Positions 8,717 through 16,326 of a stretch of 23,778 nucleotides of DNA are shown here, piece after piece (the first letter of the stretch is position 1; every line of letters begins with the position of its first letter). Source of the stretch: JAVVHH01 sp032249615 (lineage in GTDB: Bacteria; Pseudomonadota; Alphaproteobacteria; Acetobacterales; Acetobacteraceae); assembly GCA_032249615.1 (NCBI GenBank), contig JAVVHH010000056.1, forward strand, positions 1-23,778, read 5' to 3'. A program made the position numbers and the translations under genes. The notes beneath the pieces are model-generated. The model had not been told where the DNA came from and did no database searches. It was given only the letters and a program-made list of their open reading frames with translations.

Positions 8717-9658
8717 ATGGCTCTCGGTATCCAAGCCGCCTCCGTCGGAGGTGCGGCGAAGTCTCTCATTGTCGGGCTCGATCCAAACGGAAACTTGGCG
8801 GCCGCGCACGTCAACGTCAACGCGAGCGGGGTCGAAGTTGGGACGAGCGGCAATCCGCTGGCCGTCAGCGTCGGCAATCTACCCGCTACTCAGGCCATCT
8901 CGGCGGCGAGCCTCCCTCTGCCGGCAGGCGCGGCGCAGGACGGCACGGACGCGAGCGGGGTGGCGGCGCCCGCCGGCGGTGTCGGCATTCGCGGGTGGTT
9001 GTCCGGAATCTACGCCAAGCTGAGCGCCACCCTGTCCGTGGGGCTCGCCTCGCCGCTTCCGGCCGGCAGCAACGTCATCGGTGGCGTAACCGGATCGGGC
9101 AACTTCACCATAGCGCCTCAGGGCGCGACCGGCGCCGCTCCAGTGGCAAATCCGCTGTCCGTTTCCGGCATCGATGCCAACGGCTTGAAGCAACACTTTC
9201 GCACCGATACGTTTGGCGCGCCGGCCGACGCGGCCTGGAGTTCCGGAAGCGGCAGCCTCGTCGCGCTCGGCAAGGCGATGGTCGCAGCCCAGCAGGCAAC
9301 GACCGCGGCGGTGACGAGCAGCAGCATCGTCCCGCCAAGCCCGACTTTCGTCCAAACCACCGCGATTGCCGCCAGCCTCGTCCTGAAGTCCGCGCCAGGG
9401 AGCCTATACGCCTGCTACGCCACGACCGGGTCGGTCGCGGGCTGGCTCATGCTGTTCGATGCAACAGCGGTGCCGGCAAATGGAAGCGTCGCGCCGAAGG
9501 AATGCATTTACTGTCCGGCCAATGCCACGACCGAGGTCGAACTGCCCTTCCTCACGGCTGAGCCGTTCGCCACCGGCATCACCGCAGTCTTCTCGAGCAC
9601 CGGCCCATTCACCCTGACGGCGTCATCGACCGCGTTCATCAAGGGGATCGTGCAATGA
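8717..9658 (+). CDS. Putative phage structural or tail fiber accessory protein
   Basis: 313-residue protein rich in Ala, Gly, Ser and Val, with AAGGAAA about 8 bases before the ATG. The first half (SLIVGLDPNGNLAAAHVNVNASGVEVGTSGNPLAVSV and so on, broken into short strands) looks like a repetitive beta structure. The second half, from about residue 200, forms a compact predicted beta domain (LVLKSAPGSLYACYATTGSVAGWLMLFDA...) of a type found in phage virion proteins. No enzymatic motif is seen. Its stop overlaps the next start (ATGA), so it is probably made with the glycine-rich adhesin; it could serve as that protein's attachment base, but this rests on position only. Confidence 0.65.
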   Translation: MALGIQAASVGGAAKSLIVGLDPNGNLAAAHVNVNASGVEVGTSGNPLAVSVGNLPATQAISAASLPLPAGAAQDGTDASGVAAPAGGVGIRGWLSGIYAKLSATLSVGLASPLPAGSNVIGGVTGSGNFTIAPQGATGAAPVANPLSVSGIDANGLKQHFRTDTFGAPADAAWSSGSGSLVALGKAMVAAQQATTAAVTSSSIVPPSPTFVQTTAIAASLVLKSAPGSLYACYATTGSVAGWLMLFDATAVPANGSVAPKECIYCPANATTEVELPFLTAEPFATGITAVFSSTGPFTLTASSTAFIKGIVQ

Positions 9659-10515
9659 CGATCAGCACCACGGGCGTCACGCCGGCCAGCGTCGGCGGCG
9701 GCGGTGGCAACAACTCTCTCTGGCACAAGATCACGTTCGGCACATCGGGCGCCGACGTCGCGGCGAGCGCGACGGGCGTCGCTGCCTGGACGGTGCCGAG
9801 CGGCGTCGAGCAGATCTTTGCAGACTTGCAGGGCGCTGGCGGGTCAGGGGCGGGCGGCGTTTCCGGCGGAGGCGGCGGGGGTGGCGGCAGCGGCGGCAAC
9901 TACATCGCCAACTTTCCCATGGCGGTCGTCCCTGCTGCAACGCTCGCCGTGCAAGTCGGCATCGGCGGTCCGGCCGGCTCCGTCGCCGGTGCCGGCGCAA
10001 CAGGAACCGCCTCCTACATAACGGGTGGCGCAGCCGGAACCCAAAGCCCGCCTGCCTATGGCGGCGGCGGCGGCGGCGTTGGAACGGCCACGACGGGCGG
10101 GAACGGCGGCAGCATCAACGTCAGCCCATCCGGCGCCGCCGGCGCAACTGGGACGTTCACTGGCGTGACAGGCAACACCGGTGCCGGCGGCAACGGCACC
10201 ACGACAACGACCTACGGCAGCATCTTGTTCGGCGGTGGTGGGGGAGCGGGGGCGGGAACCAGTGGCGCCGGCGGCGGTGCCGGACGCGGCTATATCACCA
10301 ACTCGACCGGCGGCGCGGGAACGGCGGCGGGCGGCGGGGGAGGTGGTTCCGTACTCGGCCCGGGGGGTCTGGGCGGCGGCGGCACGACGGCGTCAGCTGG
10401 TCTGCCTCCCTCCTCGGGCTATGGCGGCGGCGGCGGCGGCGGCGGACCCGGCTTCACCGGTGGGAAAGGGGCCGATGGACTGGTGGTGATCCGCTGGTTC
10501 GGCCCGGCCTCGTAG
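9655..10515 (+). CDS. Glycine-rich phage adhesin-like tail tip protein
   Basis: 286 residues, with AAGGGG upstream of an ATG that overlaps the previous stop (ATGA). Residues about 40-75 (VAAWTVPSGVEQIFADLQGAGGSG) form the usual lead-in strand region of glycine-rich phage and bacterial surface proteins. The body is dominated by long Gly runs separated by short hydrophobic strands, and it ends GADGLVVIRWFG, the characteristic closing strand of this family. In T-even-type adhesins such long Gly runs fold as polyglycine II helices that carry variable receptor-binding loops; a similar architecture is inferred here. Two pure GGC triplet tracts lie inside the gene. Confidence 0.75.
   Translation: MTISTTGVTPASVGGGGGNNSLWHKITFGTSGADVAASATGVAAWTVPSGVEQIFADLQGAGGSGAGGVSGGGGGGGGSGGNYIANFPMAVVPAATLAVQVGIGGPAGSVAGAGATGTASYITGGAAGTQSPPAYGGGGGGVGTATTGGNGGSINVSPSGAAGATGTFTGVTGNTGAGGNGTTTTTYGSILFGGGGGAGAGTSGAGGGAGRGYITNSTGGAGTAAGGGGGGSVLGPGGLGGGGTTASAGLPPSSGYGGGGGGGGPGFTGGKGADGLVVIRWFGPAS
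10060..10077 (+). repeat. (GGC)6 tract inside the glycine-rich adhesin gene
   Basis: Six perfect GGC codons in frame, directly after a Tyr codon. Slippage by whole triplets would change the Gly run length without breaking the reading frame. Confidence 0.9.
10423..10443 (+). repeat. (GGC)7 tract inside the glycine-rich adhesin gene
   Basis: Seven perfect GGC codons followed by GGA, again directly after a Tyr codon, near the C terminus of the adhesin. Like the first tract it could vary in length in frame. Confidence 0.9.
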
Positions 10516-12212
10516 TGGCGACCGACCTTACGCAATTCGGCCTTCATGTTCTGGCTCCCGACGTCGTCGCCGGGTGGCAGAAGATGCCGGGCCGCTGCTT
10601 CCGTCTCTGGGGCGCGACCTGGGGAGGACAGGCTTCACATTGGCTCGGCATCTGCCCGGCCCGTGGTATCTACAGCTGGACCGCGTTCGACGCGCTCCTG
10701 GTAAAATTTGCCGGCAAGAGGCTCTTCTACACGTTCGGATACGTTCCGTACTGGGCCAATGGCGGCAGCAGCGGCAACCCCGGGGCAGCCAAAGGGGACC
10801 CGCCGAGCAACTTCCAGGACGCGGTCGATTTCATCACCGCTGTCGCTACCCGGGCTCGAGGCAAGATCGCCTACTACAGCCCCATCAATGAACCCGGCAA
10901 TGAGTGGTGGACGGCAGACCTCAACCAGAAAGCGCTCTCTCAACTCTCCAAAACCTGGGTTGTGCAGCACTATGCAGCCGTAAAGGCGGCCGATCCGCTT
11001 GCCACGGTCACCTCCCCGGAATTCATGGCGGTCAATCCTTTTCTACAAGCCGACGATTTTTACGCGACCGGTTACGGCCAATACTGCGATGTGCACGCGA
11101 TCCACTCCTACCCAATTGCTTCAGTCTACCGGTATCGGCCTGAGCAAGCGCTCGAGATCAATCGCGTGCATCGCCGGATCCTCGCCTATTACGGCCGCCC
11201 TTCCACGATCCTCTGGTCCGAAGGGAGCGGGACGCTCAACGTCACGGACCCCGCCCAGCAATTGGCTTTCGCCGCGATCTATCCGTTGATCGCGGCCTCC
11301 GATGGAATCGATATGTTCAACTGGTATGCCTATGACGGCATAAGTTGGGGCCAATTGGGCGATCGAGGCGCCGGCTTCGCGCCGACCGCGACCGCGTATC
11401 GCGAGGCGATCAAGTGGGTCACCGGCGCTACCTGGACTGCGCCCATCGCTCGTGTACCGGGCCCCAATCAGATCCGGAACCCGTCGATCACCGGTGGCTC
11501 CGCCGGCGTCTGGCCAACCAATTGGGGCACCTTCAACCCGGATGCCGCCAAGGGGATCAGCGTCCAGGTGATGGGGACCGGCCTCGAGGGCGCTATGCCT
11601 TACGTCGAGGTTCGCGTCTCCGGCACCGCCAGCGCCAGCGCGACGGGCTACGTTCAGATCAACTTCGATACGTCGACCGGCATCCCGTGCGCCGCTGGGC
11701 AACTCTGGACCGAGGCGGCCAACCTGTCGCTTTCCAGCGCCACGAGAGGCGGCCTGCTCGCGGCCGCGCTGGGCCATTCTTACTTCGCCAACGGCGGGAC
11801 GTACTATAGCTTTGGCTACAGCACAGAAGTCCCTCTCTTCGTCGGTCCAAGTGCGGGCAGCCAGTATTCGATTTCGCAGCCGACGGTCGATGCTGGTGCG
11901 GCGACGCTCCAGCCCTACGTTCGTCTACTCTATGCGCCAGGTTCGACCATCGATTTGACCGTCCGCATTTCTGCGCCGACCTGCGACACGGGTTCGATCT
12001 ACACGGGCGCTTTCACGAAAGCCGGGGGGTATCAGGCTATGGTGCTTTGGGATGCCAATGCTGGTCCGACCGCTTACATAGTTCCGGACGGATATACTTA
12101 CCTGCGGGACTGCCGCGGAACCCAGGTCACGGTCTCCCCCGGCGCCACGATCATGCTGACCCAGCAGCCCGTGCTGCTGGAGAATCGTCCGTTCCGGCCC
12201 TGGATACATTAG
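10515..12212 (+). CDS. Phage tail-associated glycoside hydrolase-like protein (clan GH-A type barrel plus beta-sandwich)
   Basis: 565 residues, starting at a GTG that shares a base with the previous stop (TAGTG). No ribosome site is visible, so translational coupling is likely. Residues 1-310 look like a TIM barrel of clan GH-A (GH39/GH5-like): LWGATWGG, FYTFGYVPYW, then YSPINEPGNEWW with N125-E126 as the expected acid/base pair, DVHAIHSYP (191-200), and LWSEGSG with E236 as the expected nucleophile; FNWYAYDG follows as the next strand. Residues about 315-565 form a beta-rich region starting NQIRNPSITGG, like the carbohydrate-binding modules that begin 'NL..NP.FE'. The likely role is cleavage of a host surface polysaccharide by the virion. 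The substrate and exact GH family are not determined. Confidence 0.72.
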   Translation: MATDLTQFGLHVLAPDVVAGWQKMPGRCFRLWGATWGGQASHWLGICPARGIYSWTAFDALLVKFAGKRLFYTFGYVPYWANGGSSGNPGAAKGDPPSNFQDAVDFITAVATRARGKIAYYSPINEPGNEWWTADLNQKALSQLSKTWVVQHYAAVKAADPLATVTSPEFMAVNPFLQADDFYATGYGQYCDVHAIHSYPIASVYRYRPEQALEINRVHRRILAYYGRPSTILWSEGSGTLNVTDPAQQLAFAAIYPLIAASDGIDMFNWYAYDGISWGQLGDRGAGFAPTATAYREAIKWVTGATWTAPIARVPGPNQIRNPSITGGSAGVWPTNWGTFNPDAAKGISVQVMGTGLEGAMPYVEVRVSGTASASATGYVQINFDTSTGIPCAAGQLWTEAANLSLSSATRGGLLAAALGHSYFANGGTYYSFGYSTEVPLFVGPSAGSQYSISQPTVDAGAATLQPYVRLLYAPGSTIDLTVRISAPTCDTGSIYTGAFTKAGGYQAMVLWDANAGPTAYIVPDGYTYLRDCRGTQVTVSPGATIMLTQQPVLLENRPFRPWIH

Positions 12213-12215
12213 CGC

Positions 12216-14933
12216 ATGACGATCCTCCGCAATCGCCGTCTCAACGGCCGCCCATATTTGCTCGCGTTTCCGAGCTCCAGCGCGTCGAACGCCGACGATC
12301 TAGGCGTCTTGATGGGAACGCCTGGTCTATCTTCGTCATCGGGCGGAGCAACCCCGCAAGCCTTCACGTTGACGAACTGGGGCAGCGCGACCTCGTTGGG
12401 CCTCCACAAGCGTGGCGTCTGGTTCAAGAAAGCCGACGTGCCAGCTGGCAGCATCCCGACGCTGACCAGCGGCACGACCCAGTTTTACGGTCTGCGCTTC
12501 TGGAAAGACGGATCACTGAAATATGCGCGTCTGCTGCTGCGCGACGCCGCCCTGAGCGCAGGGGCGACCCGCGCGTATTCAATGGCGGCCGCGACCGGCA
12601 CGTTGCCGGCTGGCAGCACCGCGTCGACCGGCAATGCCGGCCTGGTTTCCGCCCTGGCCGGCCACGATGTCCGGGTCAGTTTCACCAATGTCCAGACCTG
12701 GGACTGCTCGAGCGCTGCGGGCAACTACGCCGCGCTGGGCAGCGGCAGCTTCACCGCATCGCTCGCCGCCCACGCCGCCCAGCCGACCCGCTGGACCCTG
12801 CTGACTGCCGGCGCCGTCGCCGACGTCTGGCAGGGCTGGGGCATGGCGACCGACAACACGGGCGGGGCGGCGGACGCGCACCTCAAGCTTAACTGGTACG
12901 TCACCCGGTGGAAGAACGCCGACGGCAGCACGCTCGCCTTCCAGATCGGCGCCGTCGTCGCCCTCGACTGGTGGAGCGTCGCCAACAAATTCTTCCTGCG
13001 ATACGATGCCGCTCTAGCCGATGCTGGCACGACGATCGTCAGCTTCCCGGGCGTCAAACACCATTACCAATCCCAATGGTTGCTCTGCATCAACGATGGC
13101 AGCCTGAATGCCGGCACCGCGCCTTGGATCGGCGCCGCGCAGCCGACGCTCCACTGCTCGTTCGACCGTGACTACGCGGTGGCCGCCGGCGTCGTGCCCC
13201 CGCTCGATACCGCCAAGCGGCCGACGCCAGCGACGCAGTACGCCTACGTTCCCTGCGGCGTCGTCGCCGATCCCGACACCCTGTCCCATAACGAGAGCCA
13301 CCGCCTCGCGATCGATGCCACCGGCGGATACAACGGCCGCGGCGTCATCACCCGCTTCGACGCCGACGCATTCATGACGGGCACGGCACAGGCGTATACG
13401 GTCGCGCGGCTCAACGCCCTTTCCGGCCTCGGTGTGCCCTACCACTACCGCAGCAACCGCACCCGCACCCGGCCCGGCGAGACGGCCGACGTCGCCAACA
13501 CCATCATCCCGCTCATCATGCGCCCGAAGGCCGCCAGCTATAGCGATTTCACGGCCGCCGGCCTGCCGGTCGCCGTCGATGCCTACACCGGCACCGGCTC
13601 GCCCAGCTCCGCGCAGGACGGGTTCGGCTGGCAAGCGGGGCTCGCGACGATACCAGGCTATCCGACCTACCGGAACTACGCGGAGCCGCCGGGCGCCCAA
13701 GGAGGCTGGGGGCCGAGCATCGACACTAGCCATGCCGTTTCCTACTGCTACTTTGTGGCCCTCGTCAGCGGCGACGAGTGGCTGCTCGAGGCCCAAATTG
13801 ACCTGGCCATGAACATGGCTCACCAGGGCATCTACGGCTACCACAACAACACCCAGCCTTTCGCGATCACCTGGAACAGCGCGACGCCCTCGGCGTATTG
13901 GACCGGGCTGCTCAGCCAGTTCCAGCCCGACGCCATTCGCGCGCTCGGCTGGTCGCAGCTGATCCAAGGCCATGCCTGCGGCCTCGTTCCCGCCGACCAC
14001 GTCGCCTACGGCTACCTGCAGGCGAACATGGCCCATAACGGCGATTACATCGCGGCCAACCTCGACAACCTCCCCGCCGACTTTGCGGCCGCGTCGTTCT
14101 ACGGACCGGAAAGCCAGCTCGGGCTGAACTCGCTCTACTCGCCCTGGATGAACGCCTTCATCCCCTGTGGGGCTTACAGCCACTATCTGCTCAACGAGGA
14201 CGCGCGGTGGAAGCGGCTCGGCGACTTCACCGCGACATGGCCGATCAAGCAGGCCTCGCTCGGCCGTTGGTATGCGTTCGACATCTACCGCACGGCCCAT
14301 CGCCGCTCGCGGGCCGGCTGGAACGCCACGACCAACCCGGAAGTCCCTGTCGAGCAGCAGGGCGTGTTGGAACTGGGCGCAAACCTCACGGCAAGCACGG
14401 GCGTCTTCACAATCCCGCAGGGTTCCGTCTGGAGCTCTACCGGGGTTTGCCCGCCTCCGCTTACCAATGGCGACCAGGTCGGCTTCACCAGCGAAACCGA
14501 TGGTGGGCAGAATGGCACGATCCCCGCGGGAGCGGTCGAAGGCCAGGTCGCCTACATCGTCAACCTGCAGCCCGGCAGCCAGATCACCGGCCGCAATCCG
14601 CCGACTGTTCCACCGAAGTTCCAGCTCTCTGCCACGCCTGGCGGGCCGCCGCTCATATGGTCGACCGATACCCCGAACGTCAACCTGACCTATCTGCCGC
14701 AAGCGCTCTCGACTTACGCGGTCGCCACGGTCGGAGCCGACTACCTGTCGTTCCCATACATCCCAGGCTGGGACAACTACGTGCCGATCAACGTCTCGGC
14801 GATCATGCTGGCACGGCAAGCCGGCAACACGGCCTGCACCACCGCGATCCGCGACGGGGCACTCGCCTTCACGGCACCGATGGACGAGCAGAGCGGCTAC
14901 TACTCCGCCTTCGACATGGCGACGACAGCCTGA
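12216..14933 (+). CDS. Large RIFT-barrel protein resembling exo-polysaccharide lyases or hydrolases
   Basis: 905 residues, ATG three bases after the previous stop and without a strong ribosome site. The N terminus MTILRNRRLNGRP shares the RRLNG.P tag with the esterase-like tail protein. Residues about 50-130 (GVWFKKADVPAGSIPTL, GLRFWKDGSLKYARLLLRD) match the pattern of RIFT-barrel domains of the YetA / exo-rhamnogalacturonan lyase type, where a 'WPDGS.k...v' segment is typical. The centre (about 420-705) is rich in helices with aromatic and His residues, compatible with an (alpha/alpha) toroid catalytic domain. Residues about 709-905 return to beta structure with a VPPKFQLSATPGGPP segment of the kind used in phage fiber ends. 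A virion-bound depolymerase is the best guess; catalytic residues are not assigned. Confidence 0.6.
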   Translation: MTILRNRRLNGRPYLLAFPSSSASNADDLGVLMGTPGLSSSSGGATPQAFTLTNWGSATSLGLHKRGVWFKKADVPAGSIPTLTSGTTQFYGLRFWKDGSLKYARLLLRDAALSAGATRAYSMAAATGTLPAGSTASTGNAGLVSALAGHDVRVSFTNVQTWDCSSAAGNYAALGSGSFTASLAAHAAQPTRWTLLTAGAVADVWQGWGMATDNTGGAADAHLKLNWYVTRWKNADGSTLAFQIGAVVALDWWSVANKFFLRYDAALADAGTTIVSFPGVKHHYQSQWLLCINDGSLNAGTAPWIGAAQPTLHCSFDRDYAVAAGVVPPLDTAKRPTPATQYAYVPCGVVADPDTLSHNESHRLAIDATGGYNGRGVITRFDADAFMTGTAQAYTVARLNALSGLGVPYHYRSNRTRTRPGETADVANTIIPLIMRPKAASYSDFTAAGLPVAVDAYTGTGSPSSAQDGFGWQAGLATIPGYPTYRNYAEPPGAQGGWGPSIDTSHAVSYCYFVALVSGDEWLLEAQIDLAMNMAHQGIYGYHNNTQPFAITWNSATPSAYWTGLLSQFQPDAIRALGWSQLIQGHACGLVPADHVAYGYLQANMAHNGDYIAANLDNLPADFAAASFYGPESQLGLNSLYSPWMNAFIPCGAYSHYLLNEDARWKRLGDFTATWPIKQASLGRWYAFDIYRTAHRRSRAGWNATTNPEVPVEQQGVLELGANLTASTGVFTIPQGSVWSSTGVCPPPLTNGDQVGFTSETDGGQNGTIPAGAVEGQVAYIVNLQPGSQITGRNPPTVPPKFQLSATPGGPPLIWSTDTPNVNLTYLPQALSTYAVATVGADYLSFPYIPGWDNYVPINVSAIMLARQAGNTACTTAIRDGALAFTAPMDEQSGYYSAFDMATTA

Positions 14934-14951
14934 CCGATAAGGATGATCGCC

Positions 14952-15314
14952 ATGCACGAAAAGCGCGACACGGTTCATGCCGGGCTTACCGCCATATTGG
15001 TCTGGCTGGCTCTCTACTTCGAATTACATGGAAGTCTTCTCTCGACCGATATCAGCTTCAAGTACATGGAGCTTTTTGCGTCCCAACGTGTCTGGGCCGT
15101 GTTCTTCCTGGCGGCAGCCAATATCGGGATCGTCGGTCTCATCGCCCACAGCCCGGTCGTCCGCCTCGCGAGCGTCCTGGTCGTCGCGACCACCCACGGC
15201 ATCTTCGCCGGCTGTCTCATCCTCGCGGGTGCCAGCGTCTGGTCCGGCACATACGCTATCATCGCCGGCATGGGCTACCTCCTGGCGTTTCGCCGCGCCC
15301 GGATCGGCCTGTAG
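14952..15314 (+). CDS. Small four-helix membrane protein of the lysis region
   Basis: About 120 residues from the ATG at 14952, chosen over the ATG at 14943 because AAGGA at 14939-14943 is correctly spaced for it. Four hydrophobic segments are visible at about residues 9-25, 46-66, 69-92 and 96-112, with a basic C terminus (FRRARIGL). It lies directly before the other lysis genes. It could be an accessory holin, an antiholin or a membrane protein of unknown purpose; no family was recognised. Confidence 0.65.
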   Translation: MHEKRDTVHAGLTAILVWLALYFELHGSLLSTDISFKYMELFASQRVWAVFFLAAANIGIVGLIAHSPVVRLASVLVVATTHGIFAGCLILAGASVWSGTYAIIAGMGYLLAFRRARIGL

Positions 15315-15364
15315 CGGCGCTACTTTGTTGCCGAGCTCTGGAATTCTCGTGGACGGGGCTGCGC

Positions 15365-15796
15365 ATGACGGAGTTTCCAACCGGCCCCTGGTGGGTCGTC
15401 ACCGCTGCTTCGGCGCCGAGCGTTGCCGGTGGTCTCTGGGTTTTCTGGCGTTGGTGGATCGAACGCGGCGACCGTCTGCACGAAACGCTGGCCAACCGCG
15501 AGCAAATCGTCCTCCGCGATCTCGAAGCGCAGCGCCTTTCCCTCTCGCGTGACCAGGCGGAGCTCTTCGAGCGGCTCCGAAACGAGCTCGCGCGGATCCA
15601 GCTTCGTCTTCTCGAGGTCGAGCGTGACCGCGACCGGGGATGGGATCTGGCGCGCTGGTGGAACCAGAGAGCCCACGAGCTCCGCCACGCCGGGCTCAAT
15701 GCTCAGACAATCGTCGTCGGCCTGTGCGCGAGAGAAGAGGTTGCGCCCCCGATCTGGCCGGACATGGAACTACCCGGTTTGGAGGAGCCAAAGTGA
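15365..15796 (+). CDS. Membrane-anchored coiled-coil protein (spanin-like by position)
   Basis: 143 residues. One N-terminal membrane segment (about residues 8-29, WWVVTAASAPSVAGGLWVFWRWW) is followed by a charged, heptad-like helix (about 30-105, Glu/Arg/Leu-rich), then a short C-terminal part ending MELPGLEEPK. This layout is like inner-membrane spanin subunits (Rz type), and it sits between a membrane protein and the endolysin. No partner lipoprotein gene was found, and the C-terminal part is not Pro-rich like many spanins, so the role is inferred. Its stop overlaps the endolysin GTG start (GTGA). Confidence 0.6.
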   Translation: MTEFPTGPWWVVTAASAPSVAGGLWVFWRWWIERGDRLHETLANREQIVLRDLEAQRLSLSRDQAELFERLRNELARIQLRLLEVERDRDRGWDLARWWNQRAHELRHAGLNAQTIVVGLCAREEVAPPIWPDMELPGLEEPK

Positions 15797-16326
15797 GCGT
15801 CTTCGAGAATGCCTTCAAAACTGTGGTCGGTGTCGAAGGCGGCTATACCGCCAACCCGCTCGATCCCGGCAATTGGACCGGGGGTAAATGCCGGGTCGGC
15901 CAATGCAACGGCACGAAATTCGGCGTGTCCGCCGCCTCATACCCAAGCCTGAACATCGCCTCCCTGACGCTTGCCGATGCGCAGGACATCTACCGCCGCG
16001 ATTACTGGAACAAGATCGTGGGCGATCAGCTACCTCCCGCTCTGGCTCTTCTCGTCTTCGACGCCGCCGTCAACTCGGGCTCGGACCGCGCCGTCAAATG
16101 GCTCCAGACCGCGCTCTCCGTCAGCGCGGACGGCATCGTCGGCCCGATCACGATCGCCGCTGCACGCCAATCTTCCGGCAAAGGTGCGGCGCTCCTGGCC
16201 GAATATCAGGCCCAGCGTCTTCTGTTCTTGTCCGCGCTGCCGACCTGGCGGGTCTTTGGCCTGGGTTGGACGCGGCGTGTCTGCTCCATGCAATTCGAAG
16301 CGCTGCGCGTAGGGGAGGGGGTCTGA
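15793..16326 (+). CDS. Phage endolysin, GH108 N-acetylmuramidase
   Basis: 177 residues starting at GTG 15793, which overlaps the previous stop and has GGAGGAG upstream. The N-terminal VEGGYTANPLDPGNWTGG motif (catalytic Glu at residue 15) defines the glycoside hydrolase 108 (former DUF847) family, which cuts the peptidoglycan glycan chain. KFGVSAASYP, the YRRDYWNKI segment (about 67-75) and a C-terminal peptidoglycan-binding-3 type region (about 90-170, LVFDAAVNSG, ADGIVGPIT) follow. Two Cys residues (33 and 38) lie in the loop after the DPG motif. There is no signal peptide or N-terminal membrane anchor, so export should depend on the holin. A longer in-frame upstream version would overlap the coiled-coil gene and is rejected. 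Confidence 0.92.
   Translation: MSVFENAFKTVVGVEGGYTANPLDPGNWTGGKCRVGQCNGTKFGVSAASYPSLNIASLTLADAQDIYRRDYWNKIVGDQLPPALALLVFDAAVNSGSDRAVKWLQTALSVSADGIVGPITIAAARQSSGKGAALLAEYQAQRLLFLSALPTWRVFGLGWTRRVCSMQFEALRVGEGV

Noticed and set aside
9840..10490. Dense GGC/GGT repeats considered as a CRISPR or tandem repeat array
   Set aside because: The repeats are glycine codons in one continuous frame with a known family end motif; there is no spacer-repeat regularity.
13014..14978. 654-codon open frame on the minus strand opposite the RIFT-barrel gene
   Set aside because: Its product is Arg/Gly/Val-rich low-complexity sequence without any family motif. It is a shadow of the strong codon bias in a G+C-rich gene.
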